A stretch of 45,817 nt of DNA from Pseudomonas brassicacearum subsp. neoaurantiaca (GTDB lineage: Bacteria; Pseudomonadota; Gammaproteobacteria; Pseudomonadales; Pseudomonadaceae): the NCBI RefSeq assembly GCF_013608025.1, contig NZ_VDLV01000020.1:260215-306031 (forward strand), in the 5' to 3' direction. Below are positions 17,897-25,704 of the stretch, in pieces (within the stretch, counting starts at the first letter, position 1; every line of letters begins with the position of its first letter). The position numbers were made by a program, and so were the translations under genes. The notes beneath the pieces are model-generated. The model ran no database searches and was not told the origin of the DNA. It was given only the letters and a program-made list of their open reading frames with translations.

Positions 17897-18043
17897 GGCC
17901 GATGTGAACGGCACCACAACGGTATAAAAAACAACCGTGGCGAGGGAGCTTGCTCCCGCTGGGCTGCACAGCGGCCCCAAGATTCTGCGGTCGCTACGCA
18001 ACCGAGCGGGAGCAAGCTCCCTCGCCACAGGGTTGTTGTAGCG
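17773..18043 (+). repeat. 271-bp direct repeat, copy 1
   Basis: Covers the 3' end of the DUF6124 gene and the following REPIN. It repeats as 19899-20169, almost identical in the coding part and more diverged inside the REPIN. The pair flanks the short Ig-repeat gene as direct repeats, so recombination between them could delete that gene. Confidence 0.85.
17937..18028. repeat. REPIN, family A
   Basis: Inverted pair of GTGGCGAGGGAGCTTGCTCC units. The pairing extends outwards through ACAACC and GGTTGT, making an unusually long stem. It lies downstream of the DUF6124 gene. Confidence 0.9.
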
Positions 18044-18072
18044 TGGTCAGCAGCCCACGTTGGCCCAGGATT

Positions 18073-18101
18073 GCGGATACCTTGAGCACCAAGGTATCCG
18101 C
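18073..18101. terminator. 12-bp perfect inverted repeat between convergent genes
   Basis: GCGGATACCTTG pairs perfectly with CAAGGTATCCGC over a 5-base loop, followed by six A residues on the plus strand. It sits between the convergent DUF6124 and short Ig-repeat genes. The A run lies on the wrong side for a classical terminator of either strand, so the role is uncertain. Confidence 0.45.
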
Positions 18102-18176
18102 AAAAAAGGTTCGCAAGCGCAGGCATCGGATAAAAGCCGAAACACCGGTAAGGCCGTGTCGGACAATCGACCTGCT

Positions 18177-19763
18177 TTAATTCACCGTCGTGGTATCGGT
18201 TACACCGGCCGACGCCGGAGGCTGCCGATCAACGAGGTATGTAAGCGGCTCCGATTCGATCCAGCTATTGGCACCGCTGCGAACTTTCTGGATGAGTTTC
18301 AGCTCATAACTGCCGGGTGGAAAAGCCGTCCGCTCCGTCTCCCAGGTACCTGCATCGCGGACCGTCACCGAATCCGGCGCCACTGCCCCCGTAGGCCCCC
18401 TTTCGATCACGATATCAACCGTGGCGCCGGGATAGCCGGTGCCCGAGAATACCGCCCGTTCTGGGACTGGATAGGTCACCGTGGGTTCGGTCAATTTGGG
18501 GGGACGAATACGAAAGCCTTGAGCGCCGCTCAAACCTGAAACAGCTCCGTTAATGGTTTGCGTCGCGACAAGCGATACCGGCCCGGGCGGAACTGTCACG
18601 GTGACGTTCCAATTAGCTGTCGTATTCGGCTGACCAGTACCGACGAGACTGTTGTTCGATTCGAGATAGATCCTTACCGTTGCACCGTTTACACCGTTGG
18701 TGCCGGAGACAGTAAATTGCCTATCCTGAGTGTCGGCGGTGGGAGAAGTAATCGAAGGCGGGTGGGGAAGGAGCGTCACCGTGACAGAGCTATTGGCCGA
18801 GAATACATTGCCCATTTTTTGTCGAGCGGTCAGTGTATTCGGGCCCCAGTTCAAATTCTGGTTCAATGTGGCAGACCAAGTCCTGTTGTTTGCCACATTG
18901 ACGGCGTTGCTCATCGGAGTATCGCCATTGCGGAAAATTTGTACCTGTGCCCCGTTGTCACCCGTGCCAGAAAAGTTCGGTCTCAACTCGGTTCCTGTCG
19001 AATTATTAATGGGACCTGTAATCACTGGTGGGTCGAGCACAACGGTAACTTGGACGTGTGCCCATTCTGAATTTTGGCCGTTAATCCGCTGCCGAGAGCT
19101 GAAATTGAAATTCCCCAAAGCGATTGCTGGAGAAACAGTCGTGTTCCACTGGCCATTTTGCACTTGGGCTGGAGGAGCAATCTGGCTGCTCGAATTCCTT
19201 CTAAAAACTACAACTTCCGCTCCAGTCACACCTGTGCCTCTAATGGTAAATCGCGGACTCACGCCATCGCCATTGCCAGGAGAAGTAATGGTTGGCTGCG
19301 GGACCGTGTAGTTGACGATTTCACTGCCATACAGGTGGGGGTCATCCGCCATCGAACGATCATAGATATAATGAAAACCTATTGTTGCTGTAGCAGCAAT
19401 GTTTCCCTGAACCGTGAGTTGACCAGTCAGATTATGCCATTCGCCATTTTGGGTAGCCCGGTCGGTTAACCTCTGCCACCCAGTGTTGTTATCTCCAGAC
19501 ATAATACGTAACTCAACGTCACCGCTATTTCCGCCATTTCCGCGGGCCCGATATTGCTTTGTATTTACGGTAAATGTCCTGCCATCCGGCGCCCACCAGT
19601 ACTCTACTTTCAGATTTGCCCAATAATCACCGAATGACGCCACGATAACCGTTTCCACAGCCCGGGCATCCTGAACAGGCTCAATGGACACGCCACCGCC
19701 CGCATCGTCCGAACTCGCGGAATCACCGTCGAACGTTTCTGTATTTCCATTATCAGTAGTCAT
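18177..19763 (-). CDS. Ig-repeat protein, short paralogue
   Basis: 528 residues, ATG with GGAG upstream. It has the same acidic N-terminus (TETFDGDSASSDDAG), N-terminal domain and first four Ig-like repeats as the 1062-residue protein, then ends after a short unrelated tail (ASAGVTDTTTVN). No signal peptide or anchor is visible. Identity to the long copy is patchy: the third repeat (SGTNGVNGATV...NWNVTVTVPPGPVSLVA) is nearly identical, while the N-terminal domain has diverged strongly. This suggests diversifying change combined with gene conversion. It may be a functional shorter variant or a truncated duplicate; the intact frame, ribosome site and conserved operator favour a working gene. 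Function unknown. Confidence 0.78.
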   Translation of the reverse strand: MTTDNGNTETFDGDSASSDDAGGGVSIEPVQDARAVETVIVASFGDYWANLKVEYWWAPDGRTFTVNTKQYRARGNGGNSGDVELRIMSGDNNTGWQRLTDRATQNGEWHNLTGQLTVQGNIAATATIGFHYIYDRSMADDPHLYGSEIVNYTVPQPTITSPGNGDGVSPRFTIRGTGVTGAEVVVFRRNSSSQIAPPAQVQNGQWNTTVSPAIALGNFNFSSRQRINGQNSEWAHVQVTVVLDPPVITGPINNSTGTELRPNFSGTGDNGAQVQIFRNGDTPMSNAVNVANNRTWSATLNQNLNWGPNTLTARQKMGNVFSANSSVTVTLLPHPPSITSPTADTQDRQFTVSGTNGVNGATVRIYLESNNSLVGTGQPNTTANWNVTVTVPPGPVSLVATQTINGAVSGLSGAQGFRIRPPKLTEPTVTYPVPERAVFSGTGYPGATVDIVIERGPTGAVAPDSVTVRDAGTWETERTAFPPGSYELKLIQKVRSGANSWIESEPLTYLVDRQPPASAGVTDTTTVN

Positions 19764-19843
19764 TTCAAATCTCCAGTGTCATTTCAGCCGAGCCTTCGAA
19801 GCGAAGTCGTCTCAGTAAATACCGCCCGTGCCTGCCGAAACAC

Positions 19844-19859
19844 CTGTCAAACCTGACAG
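19844..19859. promoter_or_regulatory. Palindromic operator upstream of the short Ig-repeat gene
   Basis: CTGTCAAACCTGACAG, identical to the site at 17158 and centred 88 bp before the ATG at 19763. It was carried along in the duplication. Confidence 0.65.
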
Positions 19860-19893
19860 TAGCGACCAACGGCCACCGTTCGAGCGGCCAATC

Positions 19894-20022
19894 GCCCAGG
19901 ATTTATCGGAAGACCTTGAAGGCGCCCCGCGCAACCTCGCCCTGGCGATTCACCAGATGGGCGAGATGGGGGTGTTGTTGCTGGAGAGGTTGCTCGATGG
20001 CGAAGCGAAGGTGCAGCGATGA
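19894..20022 (+). pseudogene. Truncated DUF6124 gene remnant
   Basis: Encodes only the last 41 or so residues of the DUF6124 protein (from DLSEDLEGAPRNLALAI to the stop), almost identical to the intact gene at 17528. The leader, start codon, ribosome site and first two thirds are deleted, and the remnant is joined directly to the Ig-gene promoter region. A GTG-started frame runs through the join from 19828 (64 codons) but has no ribosome site. Confidence 0.85.
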
Positions 20023-20169
20023 GGCCGCTGTGAACGGCACCACGACGGTATGAAAAACAACCCGTGGCGAGGGAGCTTGCTCCCGCTCGGTTGCGCAGCG
20101 ACCGCAAAATCCGGGGCCGCTGCGCAACCCAGCGGGAGCAAGCTCCCTTGCCACAGGGTTGTTGTAGCG
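19899..20169 (+). repeat. 271-bp direct repeat, copy 2
   Basis: Second copy of 17773-18043, same length. It holds the DUF6124 remnant and the REPIN, and ends at TTGTTGTAGCG just before the PilZ gene's stop codon. Confidence 0.85.
20064..20154. repeat. REPIN, family A
   Basis: Inverted pair of the GTGGCGAGGGAGCTTGCTCC unit; the right arm has one change (CTCCCTTGCCAC). It is part of the duplicated segment. Confidence 0.9.
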
Positions 20170-20176
20170 CGGCAGC

Positions 20177-20536
20177 CTACGCCGAGGCCGGCATCTCGTA
20201 AAAGCTGAAATATTCCTGCAACGCGCTCACCAATTGCCCGTACTCCGGCGGCGCCCATTGCAGGCTGAAGCCAGCGTCGAAATGTTGCGGTGTGACGTCC
20301 TCGTGGCACCACAAGCAAATGGCTTTCAACAGGAAGTTTTGCTGCGACCCGTCGCCGGCGGGCAATTTCAGGCGCAAATCAAACTCCACGCCGACCATCA
20401 ACGGCAGATGACTGATCAGCATCAGCCCCCTTTCCGAGACATTGCCCAAGAACCCGATGGGCTTGCCGTTGGCACCGTTGAACACTTCCAAGCAATACGA
20501 CAACTGATGCCGCGCGATTCGACGCTCTTTGTACAT
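20177..20536 (-). CDS. PilZ domain protein
   Basis: 119 residues. The N-terminal KERRIARHQ (RxxxR-type) and the segment GNVSERGLMLIS (NxSxxG-type) are the two parts of the PilZ cyclic-di-GMP-binding motif, spaced as expected, and the protein is about the length of a single PilZ domain. It is cytosolic and probably a c-di-GMP effector. A SadC-like diguanylate cyclase is encoded 3.5 kb away in the same conserved block, so the two may belong to the same signalling network, though nothing shows direct coupling. No clear ribosome site precedes the ATG. The upstream 260 bp include an AT-rich stretch (20690-20715) that could hold the promoter. Confidence 0.85.
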   Translation of the reverse strand: MYKERRIARHQLSYCLEVFNGANGKPIGFLGNVSERGLMLISHLPLMVGVEFDLRLKLPAGDGSQQNFLLKAICLWCHEDVTPQHFDAGFSLQWAPPEYGQLVSALQEYFSFYEMPASA

Positions 20537-20797
20537 GTCTTGTATCGCTTTTTTTATGGCTGATCACGCAGCCAACCCTGTGCTTTGAAACGAGCCTGTC
20601 CCTGCTCGCTCTCCCAGATCCGGATGCCAGACACCTTCAAGCTAGCCGGCTAAAAGCAGATGCCCCCTAATAAATTAGAGCACTGCCACTAGACACAACT
20701 TATACAAATATAGCCGATGCGTAACCAACGGCCAGCCGGACGCGTTACCAATCATCGGTCGACAACTGGTGCGAGCCATGGATTGCATCGGCGACGA
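20537..20797 (-). promoter_or_regulatory. Intergenic region, probable pilZ-gene promoter
   Basis: Between the PilZ gene start and the lipoprotein gene stop. The segment near 20690-20720 is markedly AT-rich; read on the minus strand it contains TATATT and TATAAG, plausible -10 elements. No gene is seen. Confidence 0.3.
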
Positions 20798-21172
20798 TCA
20801 GAATGAGGTAGGGCGGACGGCCGAGGCGCTGCGGGTCGGGTAGTGGCCTAGGCTCTGCAGGGTTTCGAGCCGTGCGCGGGCGCGGTAGGCGTACTCGCTG
20901 TTGGGGTACTGGGCGAGGATGAACTGATAGGTTTGCGCCGCATCGACGAACAGCTTTTGCCGCTCCAGGCACTGGCCGCGCATCATCGAGACTTCCGGTT
21001 GCATGTAGCGCCGGGCACGGCTGGCGCGGTCGACCTTGGACAGCTCGAGCATGACCTGGTCGCAGTCGCCACGCTCATAAGCTGTGTAGGCGAGGTTCAT
21101 ATGGTGGTTCATGGACCAACGGGTGCAGCCCGTGATACTCAGGGCCAGGGCAATAAAAAGCACGAATCGCAT
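20798..21172 (-). CDS. TPR-repeat lipoprotein
   Basis: 124 residues from the ATG at 21172. MRFVLFIALALSITGC is a lipoprotein signal peptide with the lipobox ITGC, so the mature protein starts at Cys16. The rest is helical, with TPR-like features (LAYTAYERGDCDQVMLELSK and a second helix pair, FVDAAQTYQFILAQYPNSEY). Such small lipoproteins probably act as periplasmic protein-binding scaffolds. A longer reading to 21334 is rejected because it runs through a REPIN. It sits between the PilZ and pykA genes, transcribed away from pykA. Confidence 0.8.
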   Translation of the reverse strand: MRFVLFIALALSITGCTRWSMNHHMNLAYTAYERGDCDQVMLELSKVDRASRARRYMQPEVSMMRGQCLERQKLFVDAAQTYQFILAQYPNSEYAYRARARLETLQSLGHYPTRSASAVRPTSF

Positions 21173-21238
21173 GGGGAGGTTCTCCTGTCTTGAGCTCTTT
21201 ATCGACCTGGCGCGGAAAATCTTCAATCGGACCCGCTC

Positions 21239-21334
21239 TTGTGGCGAGGGAGCTTGCTCCCGCTCGGTTGCGTAGCGACCGCAGAATCTTGGGGCCGCTT
21301 CGCAGCCCAGCGGGAGCAAGCTCCCTCGCCACAA
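21239..21334. repeat. REPIN, family A
   Basis: Inverted pair of TTGTGGCGAGGGAGCTTGCT-type units between the divergent lipoprotein and pykA genes. Confidence 0.9.
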
Positions 21335-21483
21335 GAGCGATGTTCGGCTTTAGTAGTTAAAGGCGCAAAAATTTTCAGGAATGTTCATTTCGAAAAAGAA
21401 ACGAATAAGTAGTGCACATGAACAATGACTACACCCAAAGACCATAGTAGCCTTCGCTGGCGCTTGAACTTGAGGAGTCCTGC
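21335..21483 (+). promoter_or_regulatory. pykA upstream region
   Basis: An AT-richer leader than its surroundings; it should contain the pykA promoter, though I cannot fix the -10 and -35 with confidence. A strong ribosome site, GAGGAG, lies 6 bp before the ATG. Confidence 0.4.
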
Positions 21484-22935
21484 ATGTCCGTCCGTCGCAC
21501 CAAAATCGTCGCTACCCTTGGCCCGGCCAGTAACTCGCCGGAAGTTCTTGAACAGCTGATTCTGGCTGGCCTGGACGTTGCCCGCCTGAACTTCTCCCAC
21601 GGCACCCCCGACGAGCACAAGGCTCGTGCCAAGCTGGTGCGTGACCTGGCCGCCAAGCACGGCCGTTTCGTTGCCCTGCTGGGCGACTTGCAAGGCCCGA
21701 AGATCCGCATCGCGAAATTCGCCAACAAGCGCATCGAGCTGAAAATCGGTGACAAGTTCACCTTCTCCACCAGCCACCCGCTGACCGAAGGTAACCAGCA
21801 AGTGGTCGGCATCGACTACCCGGACCTGGTCAAGGATTGCGGCGTGGGCGACGAGCTGCTGCTCGACGACGGTCGCGTGGTGATGCGCGTCGAGACCGCC
21901 AACGCCACCGAACTGAACTGCGTCGTGACCATCGGCGGCCCACTGTCGGACCACAAAGGCATCAACCGTCGCGGTGGCGGCCTGACCGCTCCAGCCCTGA
22001 CCGAGAAAGACAAGGCCGACATCAAGCTGGCCGCGGAAATGGAAGTCGACTACCTCGCCGTGTCCTTCCCCCGTGACGCGGCGGACATGGAATACGCCCG
22101 TCAACTGCGCGACGAAGCCGGCGGCACTGCCTGGCTGGTGGCCAAGATCGAACGCGCCGAAGCCGTGGCCGACGATGAAACCCTCGACGGCCTGATCAAG
22201 GCGTCCGACGCCGTGATGGTGGCCCGTGGCGACCTCGGCGTGGAAATCGGCGACGCCGAGCTTGTAGGCATCCAGAAGAAGATCATCCTGCACGCACGCC
22301 GCCACAACAAAGCGGTGATCGTCGCGACCCAGATGATGGAGTCGATGATCCAGAACCCGATGCCGACCCGCGCCGAAGTGTCCGACGTAGCCAACGCCGT
22401 GCTGGACTACACCGACGCCGTGATGCTCTCGGCCGAAAGCGCCGCCGGCCTCTACCCGCTCGAAGCGGTGCAGGCCATGGCGCGGATTTGCATCGGCGCT
22501 GAAAAGCACCCGACCGGCAAGACTTCCAGCCACCGCATCGGCAAGGAATTCAGCCGCTGCGACGAAAGCATCGCCTTGGCGACCATGTACACCGCCAACC
22601 ACTTCCCGGGCGTGAAGGCGATCATTGCCCTGACCGAAAGTGGCTACACCCCGCTGATCATGTCGCGCATCCGCTCCTCGGTGCCAATCTACGCGTTCAC
22701 CCCGCACCGCGAAGCCCAGGCGCGCGCAGCGATGTTCCGTGGTGTGTACACCATTCCGTTCGATCCGGCTTCGCTGGAGCCGCACGAAGTCAGCCAGAAA
22801 GCGATCGATGAACTGACCAAGCGCGGCGTCGTGGAAAAAGGTGACTGGGTGATCCTGACCAAGGGCGACAGCTACCACACCACCGGCGGCACCAACGGGA
22901 TGAAGATCCTGCACGTTGGCGACCCGATGGTTTGA
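21484..22935 (+). CDS. pykA: Pyruvate kinase (PykA type)
   Basis: 483 residues, the usual length. It converts phosphoenolpyruvate and ADP to pyruvate and ATP, the last step of the Entner-Doudoroff and lower glycolytic route, in the cytosol. The N-terminal RRTKIVATLGPAS, the substrate segment RLNFSHGTPDEH, the active-site signature WLVAKIERAEAV (catalytic Lys), the metal-binding region VMVARGDLGVEI and MESMIQNPMPTRAEVSD are all intact. VMLSAESAAGLYP replaces the SGETA of PykF-type enzymes, which favours PykA. It is followed by a strong terminator. Order and neighbours match the PA4329 region of P. aeruginosa as I recall it. Confidence 0.96.
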   Translation: MSVRRTKIVATLGPASNSPEVLEQLILAGLDVARLNFSHGTPDEHKARAKLVRDLAAKHGRFVALLGDLQGPKIRIAKFANKRIELKIGDKFTFSTSHPLTEGNQQVVGIDYPDLVKDCGVGDELLLDDGRVVMRVETANATELNCVVTIGGPLSDHKGINRRGGGLTAPALTEKDKADIKLAAEMEVDYLAVSFPRDAADMEYARQLRDEAGGTAWLVAKIERAEAVADDETLDGLIKASDAVMVARGDLGVEIGDAELVGIQKKIILHARRHNKAVIVATQMMESMIQNPMPTRAEVSDVANAVLDYTDAVMLSAESAAGLYPLEAVQAMARICIGAEKHPTGKTSSHRIGKEFSRCDESIALATMYTANHFPGVKAIIALTESGYTPLIMSRIRSSVPIYAFTPHREAQARAAMFRGVYTIPFDPASLEPHEVSQKAIDELTKRGVVEKGDWVILTKGDSYHTTGGTNGMKILHVGDPMV

Positions 22936-22954
22936 TGATCGGTCGCTGAAAACG

Positions 22955-22987
22955 AAAAGCCCCGCCATTTGAATGGCGGGGCTTTTT
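22955..22987 (+). terminator. Intrinsic terminator of pykA
   Basis: AAAAGCCCCGCCATT pairs with AATGGCGGGGCTTTT, a GC-rich stem with a short loop and a T run. The A run on the other side makes it usable in both directions. Confidence 0.95.
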
Positions 22988-23027
22988 GGTTTCTGCTTTT
23001 TGGAATGCGGTGTCTGGGCTGGCGCTT

Positions 23028-23136
23028 TCGCGAGCAAGCTCGCTCCCACAGGGGTTTTGTGTATGCCGCAAATCTATTGTGGGAACAGGGCTTTGTATAC
23101 GCCGCAAATCCATTGTGGGAGCGAGCTTGCTCGCGA
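23028..23136. repeat. REP pair, family B, with a tandem repeat inside
   Basis: Units TGTGGGAGCGAGCTTGCTCG in inverted orientation at 23028-23050 and 23114-23136. Between them a segment of about 35 bp is repeated in tandem (GCCGCAAATCTATTGTGGGA, then GCCGCAAATCCATTGTGGGA), so a partial third REP arm is present. Confidence 0.85.
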
Positions 23137-23143
23137 TGGCGAT

Positions 23144-24094
23144 CTAGCAGACGCCGCCATTCCCCCGAGTAAGAAACACATCCGCCAACAACTGATTGCG
23201 CGGCAACCCCGCCAGGTACAAGCGCTTGGCAAACGCCTCGACCCAATCCGGATGGCCACAGACCAGCGCCTGGGTCTGGCGCGAAGCCAGGCGCAGCTGC
23301 GCGAGTACGGCTGGCGCCTCGGCAGCCGTCAGCAGCTCGACACTCAGGTTCGGATGCTTGGCCGCCAACGCCGCCAACGGTTTGTCCAGATAATGCCCGG
23401 CGGCCTCACGGGCCACATGAATCAACCGAATCGCCCCTTGATGCTGCTGGCGCAACGCTTCACGCAAAATTCCGAACAGCGGCCCCAGCCCGGTGCCGGA
23501 CGCCAGCAGCCACAGCGGCTTTTCATGCCAATCGGGATCGTAATGCAGCGCACCGCCGCGCAGTTCACCGAGGCGGATCGGGTCGCCGGCCTTGAGTTGT
23601 CGCACCGCATCGACGAATTGCCCAGGCGCGCGACAATCGAGGTGAAACTCCAGGAAGCGGTCTTCCTCGGGCAGGCTCGCCAGGGAATATGGCCGGGCCA
23701 CGTCGCCGATCCACAGCACCAAATGTTGCCCGGCTCGATAGCGCAACGGTCGCTGCGGGGTGATGCGCAACCGAAGGACTTCGGCGCCGAGCCAATCCAG
23801 CGCCGCCACCTCGGCGGCCTGGCCATCGCGCCGTGGGTCGAAGGTGTGGATCTGCACGTCTTCGATTACCTGGCATTGGCATGCCAGGCGCCAGCCTTGA
23901 TCACGCTGCGCCGGCGTCAGGGCATCGGGACGGTTGTCACGCACATCGCCGCTCACGCATTGCACCAGGCAGGCATGGCAACTACCGGCACGGCAGCTGA
24001 AGGGCACCGGCACGCCGGACTGGTTGAGCGCGTCCAGCAGGTTACTGCCCGCCGCCACCGTCCATTGCTGGCCCGGGACTTTCAGCTCAGGCAT
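23144..24094 (-). CDS. Ferredoxin reductase-like protein (2Fe-2S, FAD/NAD)
   Basis: 316 residues from the ATG at 24094, which has GGGAG 7 bp upstream. Residues 1-85 form a plant-type ferredoxin domain with the 2Fe-2S ligands C34, C39 and C42 (CRAGSCHAC) and C72. An FAD-binding domain follows with RPYSLAS near 135, then a NAD-binding domain (LLASGTGLGPLFGILRE) ending in the family's CGHPDWVEAF segment. The layout is that of oxygenase reductase and CDP-6-deoxyglucoseen reductase-type electron-transfer proteins; the electron acceptor is unknown. It overlaps the 3' end of the diguanylate cyclase gene by 8 bp, so the two are translationally coupled. The order matches PA4331-PA4332 as I recall it. 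Confidence 0.88.
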   Translation of the reverse strand: MPELKVPGQQWTVAAGSNLLDALNQSGVPVPFSCRAGSCHACLVQCVSGDVRDNRPDALTPAQRDQGWRLACQCQVIEDVQIHTFDPRRDGQAAEVAALDWLGAEVLRLRITPQRPLRYRAGQHLVLWIGDVARPYSLASLPEEDRFLEFHLDCRAPGQFVDAVRQLKAGDPIRLGELRGGALHYDPDWHEKPLWLLASGTGLGPLFGILREALRQQHQGAIRLIHVAREAAGHYLDKPLAALAAKHPNLSVELLTAAEAPAVLAQLRLASRQTQALVCGHPDWVEAFAKRLYLAGLPRNQLLADVFLTRGNGGVC

Positions 24095-25208
24095 CGACAT
24101 TCTCCCAGGCCGCGGCACACCGATTACGGCCATCGCGCTTGGCACGGTACAAGGCCTGGTCGGCGCGCTGCAACGCGCTGTCCAGGTCATCGCCGATTTC
24201 CAGCATCGTCATGCCCACCGACAGGCTGAGGCTGCCCACGCGCAATTCAGTCAACTGAACCTCGGTGAACGCCAGCCGCAATCGCTCGCAACAGGCCGTC
24301 AGGCGCGCGGGGTCGCAGGCGGGCAACAGCATGACGAATTCTTCGCCGCCGTAACGGGCCAGCACGTCGCCTTCGCGCAGGCAGGCCGTGGCGACGCCGG
24401 CGAAGGCCTGGAGCACCTGATCGCCAGCGGCATGGCCATGCAGATCGTTGATGCGCTTGAAATGGTCCAGGTCGATCAAGGCCAGGCCATGGGCGACGCC
24501 GGGCCTGAGGGTGTTGAGTTCGCGGCTTGCCAGGCGCAGGAAATGCCGGCGATTGAACAGGCCGGTCAATTCGTCGGTGGCGACCAGGTCTTCGAGCTGG
24601 CGCATCATGCCGCGCAAGGTGTCTTGATGGGCCTGCAAGGCAAACCGCCGCTGGCGCATGCGTTGGCGCGAGGTCTGGACGTAGCGGGCATACAGCACCA
24701 GCCACACCAGCACGATGAACAGCACGCACACTTGCAAGCCGGCCAGCGTCGGGTCGGGAAGCCGGAAGAAGTAGCCGTCCCACAGCGTGATGCCGGTAAA
24801 GCTGAAGAACACCAACATCGCACAGCGCACAAAGGCCCGCCGCGTGAGATGGAACAGCCCGAACAGCAGGATCAGCACATAAAACACCAGGAACACGCCA
24901 CGGGCCTGGTCCAGGTGGGCCATCATCCAGGTCTGCCAGCCGAGACCGATCCAGACCTGTACTTCCGTGAGACTGGGGTCGGCGAACCGCAGGTTGCGGT
25001 CGGTGATGAACAGCGCGAACAACCCGCCCTGGCACAGCACCACCAGCAGGCTGCCAATGACGACGCCTCGCAACGAGTCGAGATAATGGCCACTGAAAAA
25101 CGCCAGCCACAGCAACACCAGCGCCAGCGCATATGTCGTGGCTGCGAGGGCGAAGCGTTTAAGCAAAAGACGTTGAATGGCGTTATGGGTCAATCGGTGA
25201 CTCACCAT
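24087..25208 (-). CDS. sadC: Membrane diguanylate cyclase, SadC-like
   Basis: 373 residues. About five hydrophobic segments fill residues 15-175 and a C-terminal GGDEF domain covers about 200-370. The active site reads GGEEF (287-291), preceded by the inhibitory I-site RxxD (R278-D281), so the enzyme should make c-di-GMP from two GTP and be inhibited by product. It is membrane-anchored with the catalytic domain in the cytosol. Position between the ferredoxin reductase and fumarase genes matches SadC (PA4332), a regulator of surface attachment. The P. aeruginosa protein is, as I recall, over 100 residues longer, so orthology is likely but not certain. No clear ribosome site precedes the ATG. 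Confidence 0.8.
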   Translation of the reverse strand: MVSHRLTHNAIQRLLLKRFALAATTYALALVLLWLAFFSGHYLDSLRGVVIGSLLVVLCQGGLFALFITDRNLRFADPSLTEVQVWIGLGWQTWMMAHLDQARGVFLVFYVLILLFGLFHLTRRAFVRCAMLVFFSFTGITLWDGYFFRLPDPTLAGLQVCVLFIVLVWLVLYARYVQTSRQRMRQRRFALQAHQDTLRGMMRQLEDLVATDELTGLFNRRHFLRLASRELNTLRPGVAHGLALIDLDHFKRINDLHGHAAGDQVLQAFAGVATACLREGDVLARYGGEEFVMLLPACDPARLTACCERLRLAFTEVQLTELRVGSLSLSVGMTMLEIGDDLDSALQRADQALYRAKRDGRNRCAAAWENVDA

Positions 25209-25358
25209 GGGAAAGGAGACTGACAGAGGTGTCCTACGCTATAGGCCAGACGCCACTTTAGTGGCGTGTTCGACAAATGACCATTCAATTCTGGAGCAGA
25301 AAAATGGCGTCAAAGCAATGGCCTGGATTGACGCAGCTACCACCCCCGCCAATGCCCC

Positions 25359-25515
25359 TTGTGGCGAGGGGATTTATCCCCGCTGGGCTGCGGAGCAGCC
25401 CCAAAATGACTGAAGGCGAACAACCTGACACACCGAGGTGACTGGTTTTCAGGGCTGCTTCGCAGCCCAACGGGGATAAATCCCCTCGCCACAAATAAAT
25501 CCCCTCGCCACAAAG
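25359..25515. repeat. REPIN, family A variant
   Basis: Inverted pair of TGTGGCGAGGGGATTTATCC units, a variant in which GAGCTTGCTC is replaced by GGATTTATCC, with an extra partial arm at 25501-25513. It lies between the divergent sadC and fumarase genes. Confidence 0.85.
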
Positions 25516-25573
25516 GTATTTAGCACTCCCGGTCAGAACGCAACCTCGCTCCCACAGGCTTGCCGCCCTGCGA

Positions 25574-25579
25574 TATACT
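25574..25579 (+). promoter_or_regulatory. Probable fumarase -10 element
   Basis: TATACT, five of six bases of the sigma-70 -10 consensus, in a GC-rich setting 126 bp before the fumarase ATG. No good -35 is seen at the expected distance. Confidence 0.4.
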
Positions 25580-25625
25580 GCCGCGCCTTTTTAGCGTCGC
25601 GCCAGCATGCCCGGCGTGCCTTAAG

Positions 25626-25667
25626 AGGTGCCGTCCGTCGACCGATTCACCCAAGCGGACGGCACCT
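25626..25667 (+). promoter_or_regulatory. Hairpin in the fumarase leader
   Basis: AGGTGCCGTCCG pairs perfectly with CGGACGGCACCT over an 18-base loop, ending 37 bp before the fumarase ATG. It is followed by TATTG rather than a T run, so it may protect or regulate the transcript rather than terminate it. Confidence 0.5.
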
Positions 25668-25704
25668 TATTGAATGTTCCCGTCTTTAGAGAGGAGCGCG
25701 ACTC

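Noticed and set aside
20798..21334. Longer form of the TPR lipoprotein starting at 21334
   Set aside because: The extra 54 residues are a translated REPIN; the lipobox signal peptide starts cleanly at 21172.
21385..23049. 554-codon open frame opposite pykA
   Set aside because: It mirrors the codon structure of a certain pyruvate kinase gene. Such antisense frames are common in high-GC Pseudomonas genes; no ribosome site or known domain.
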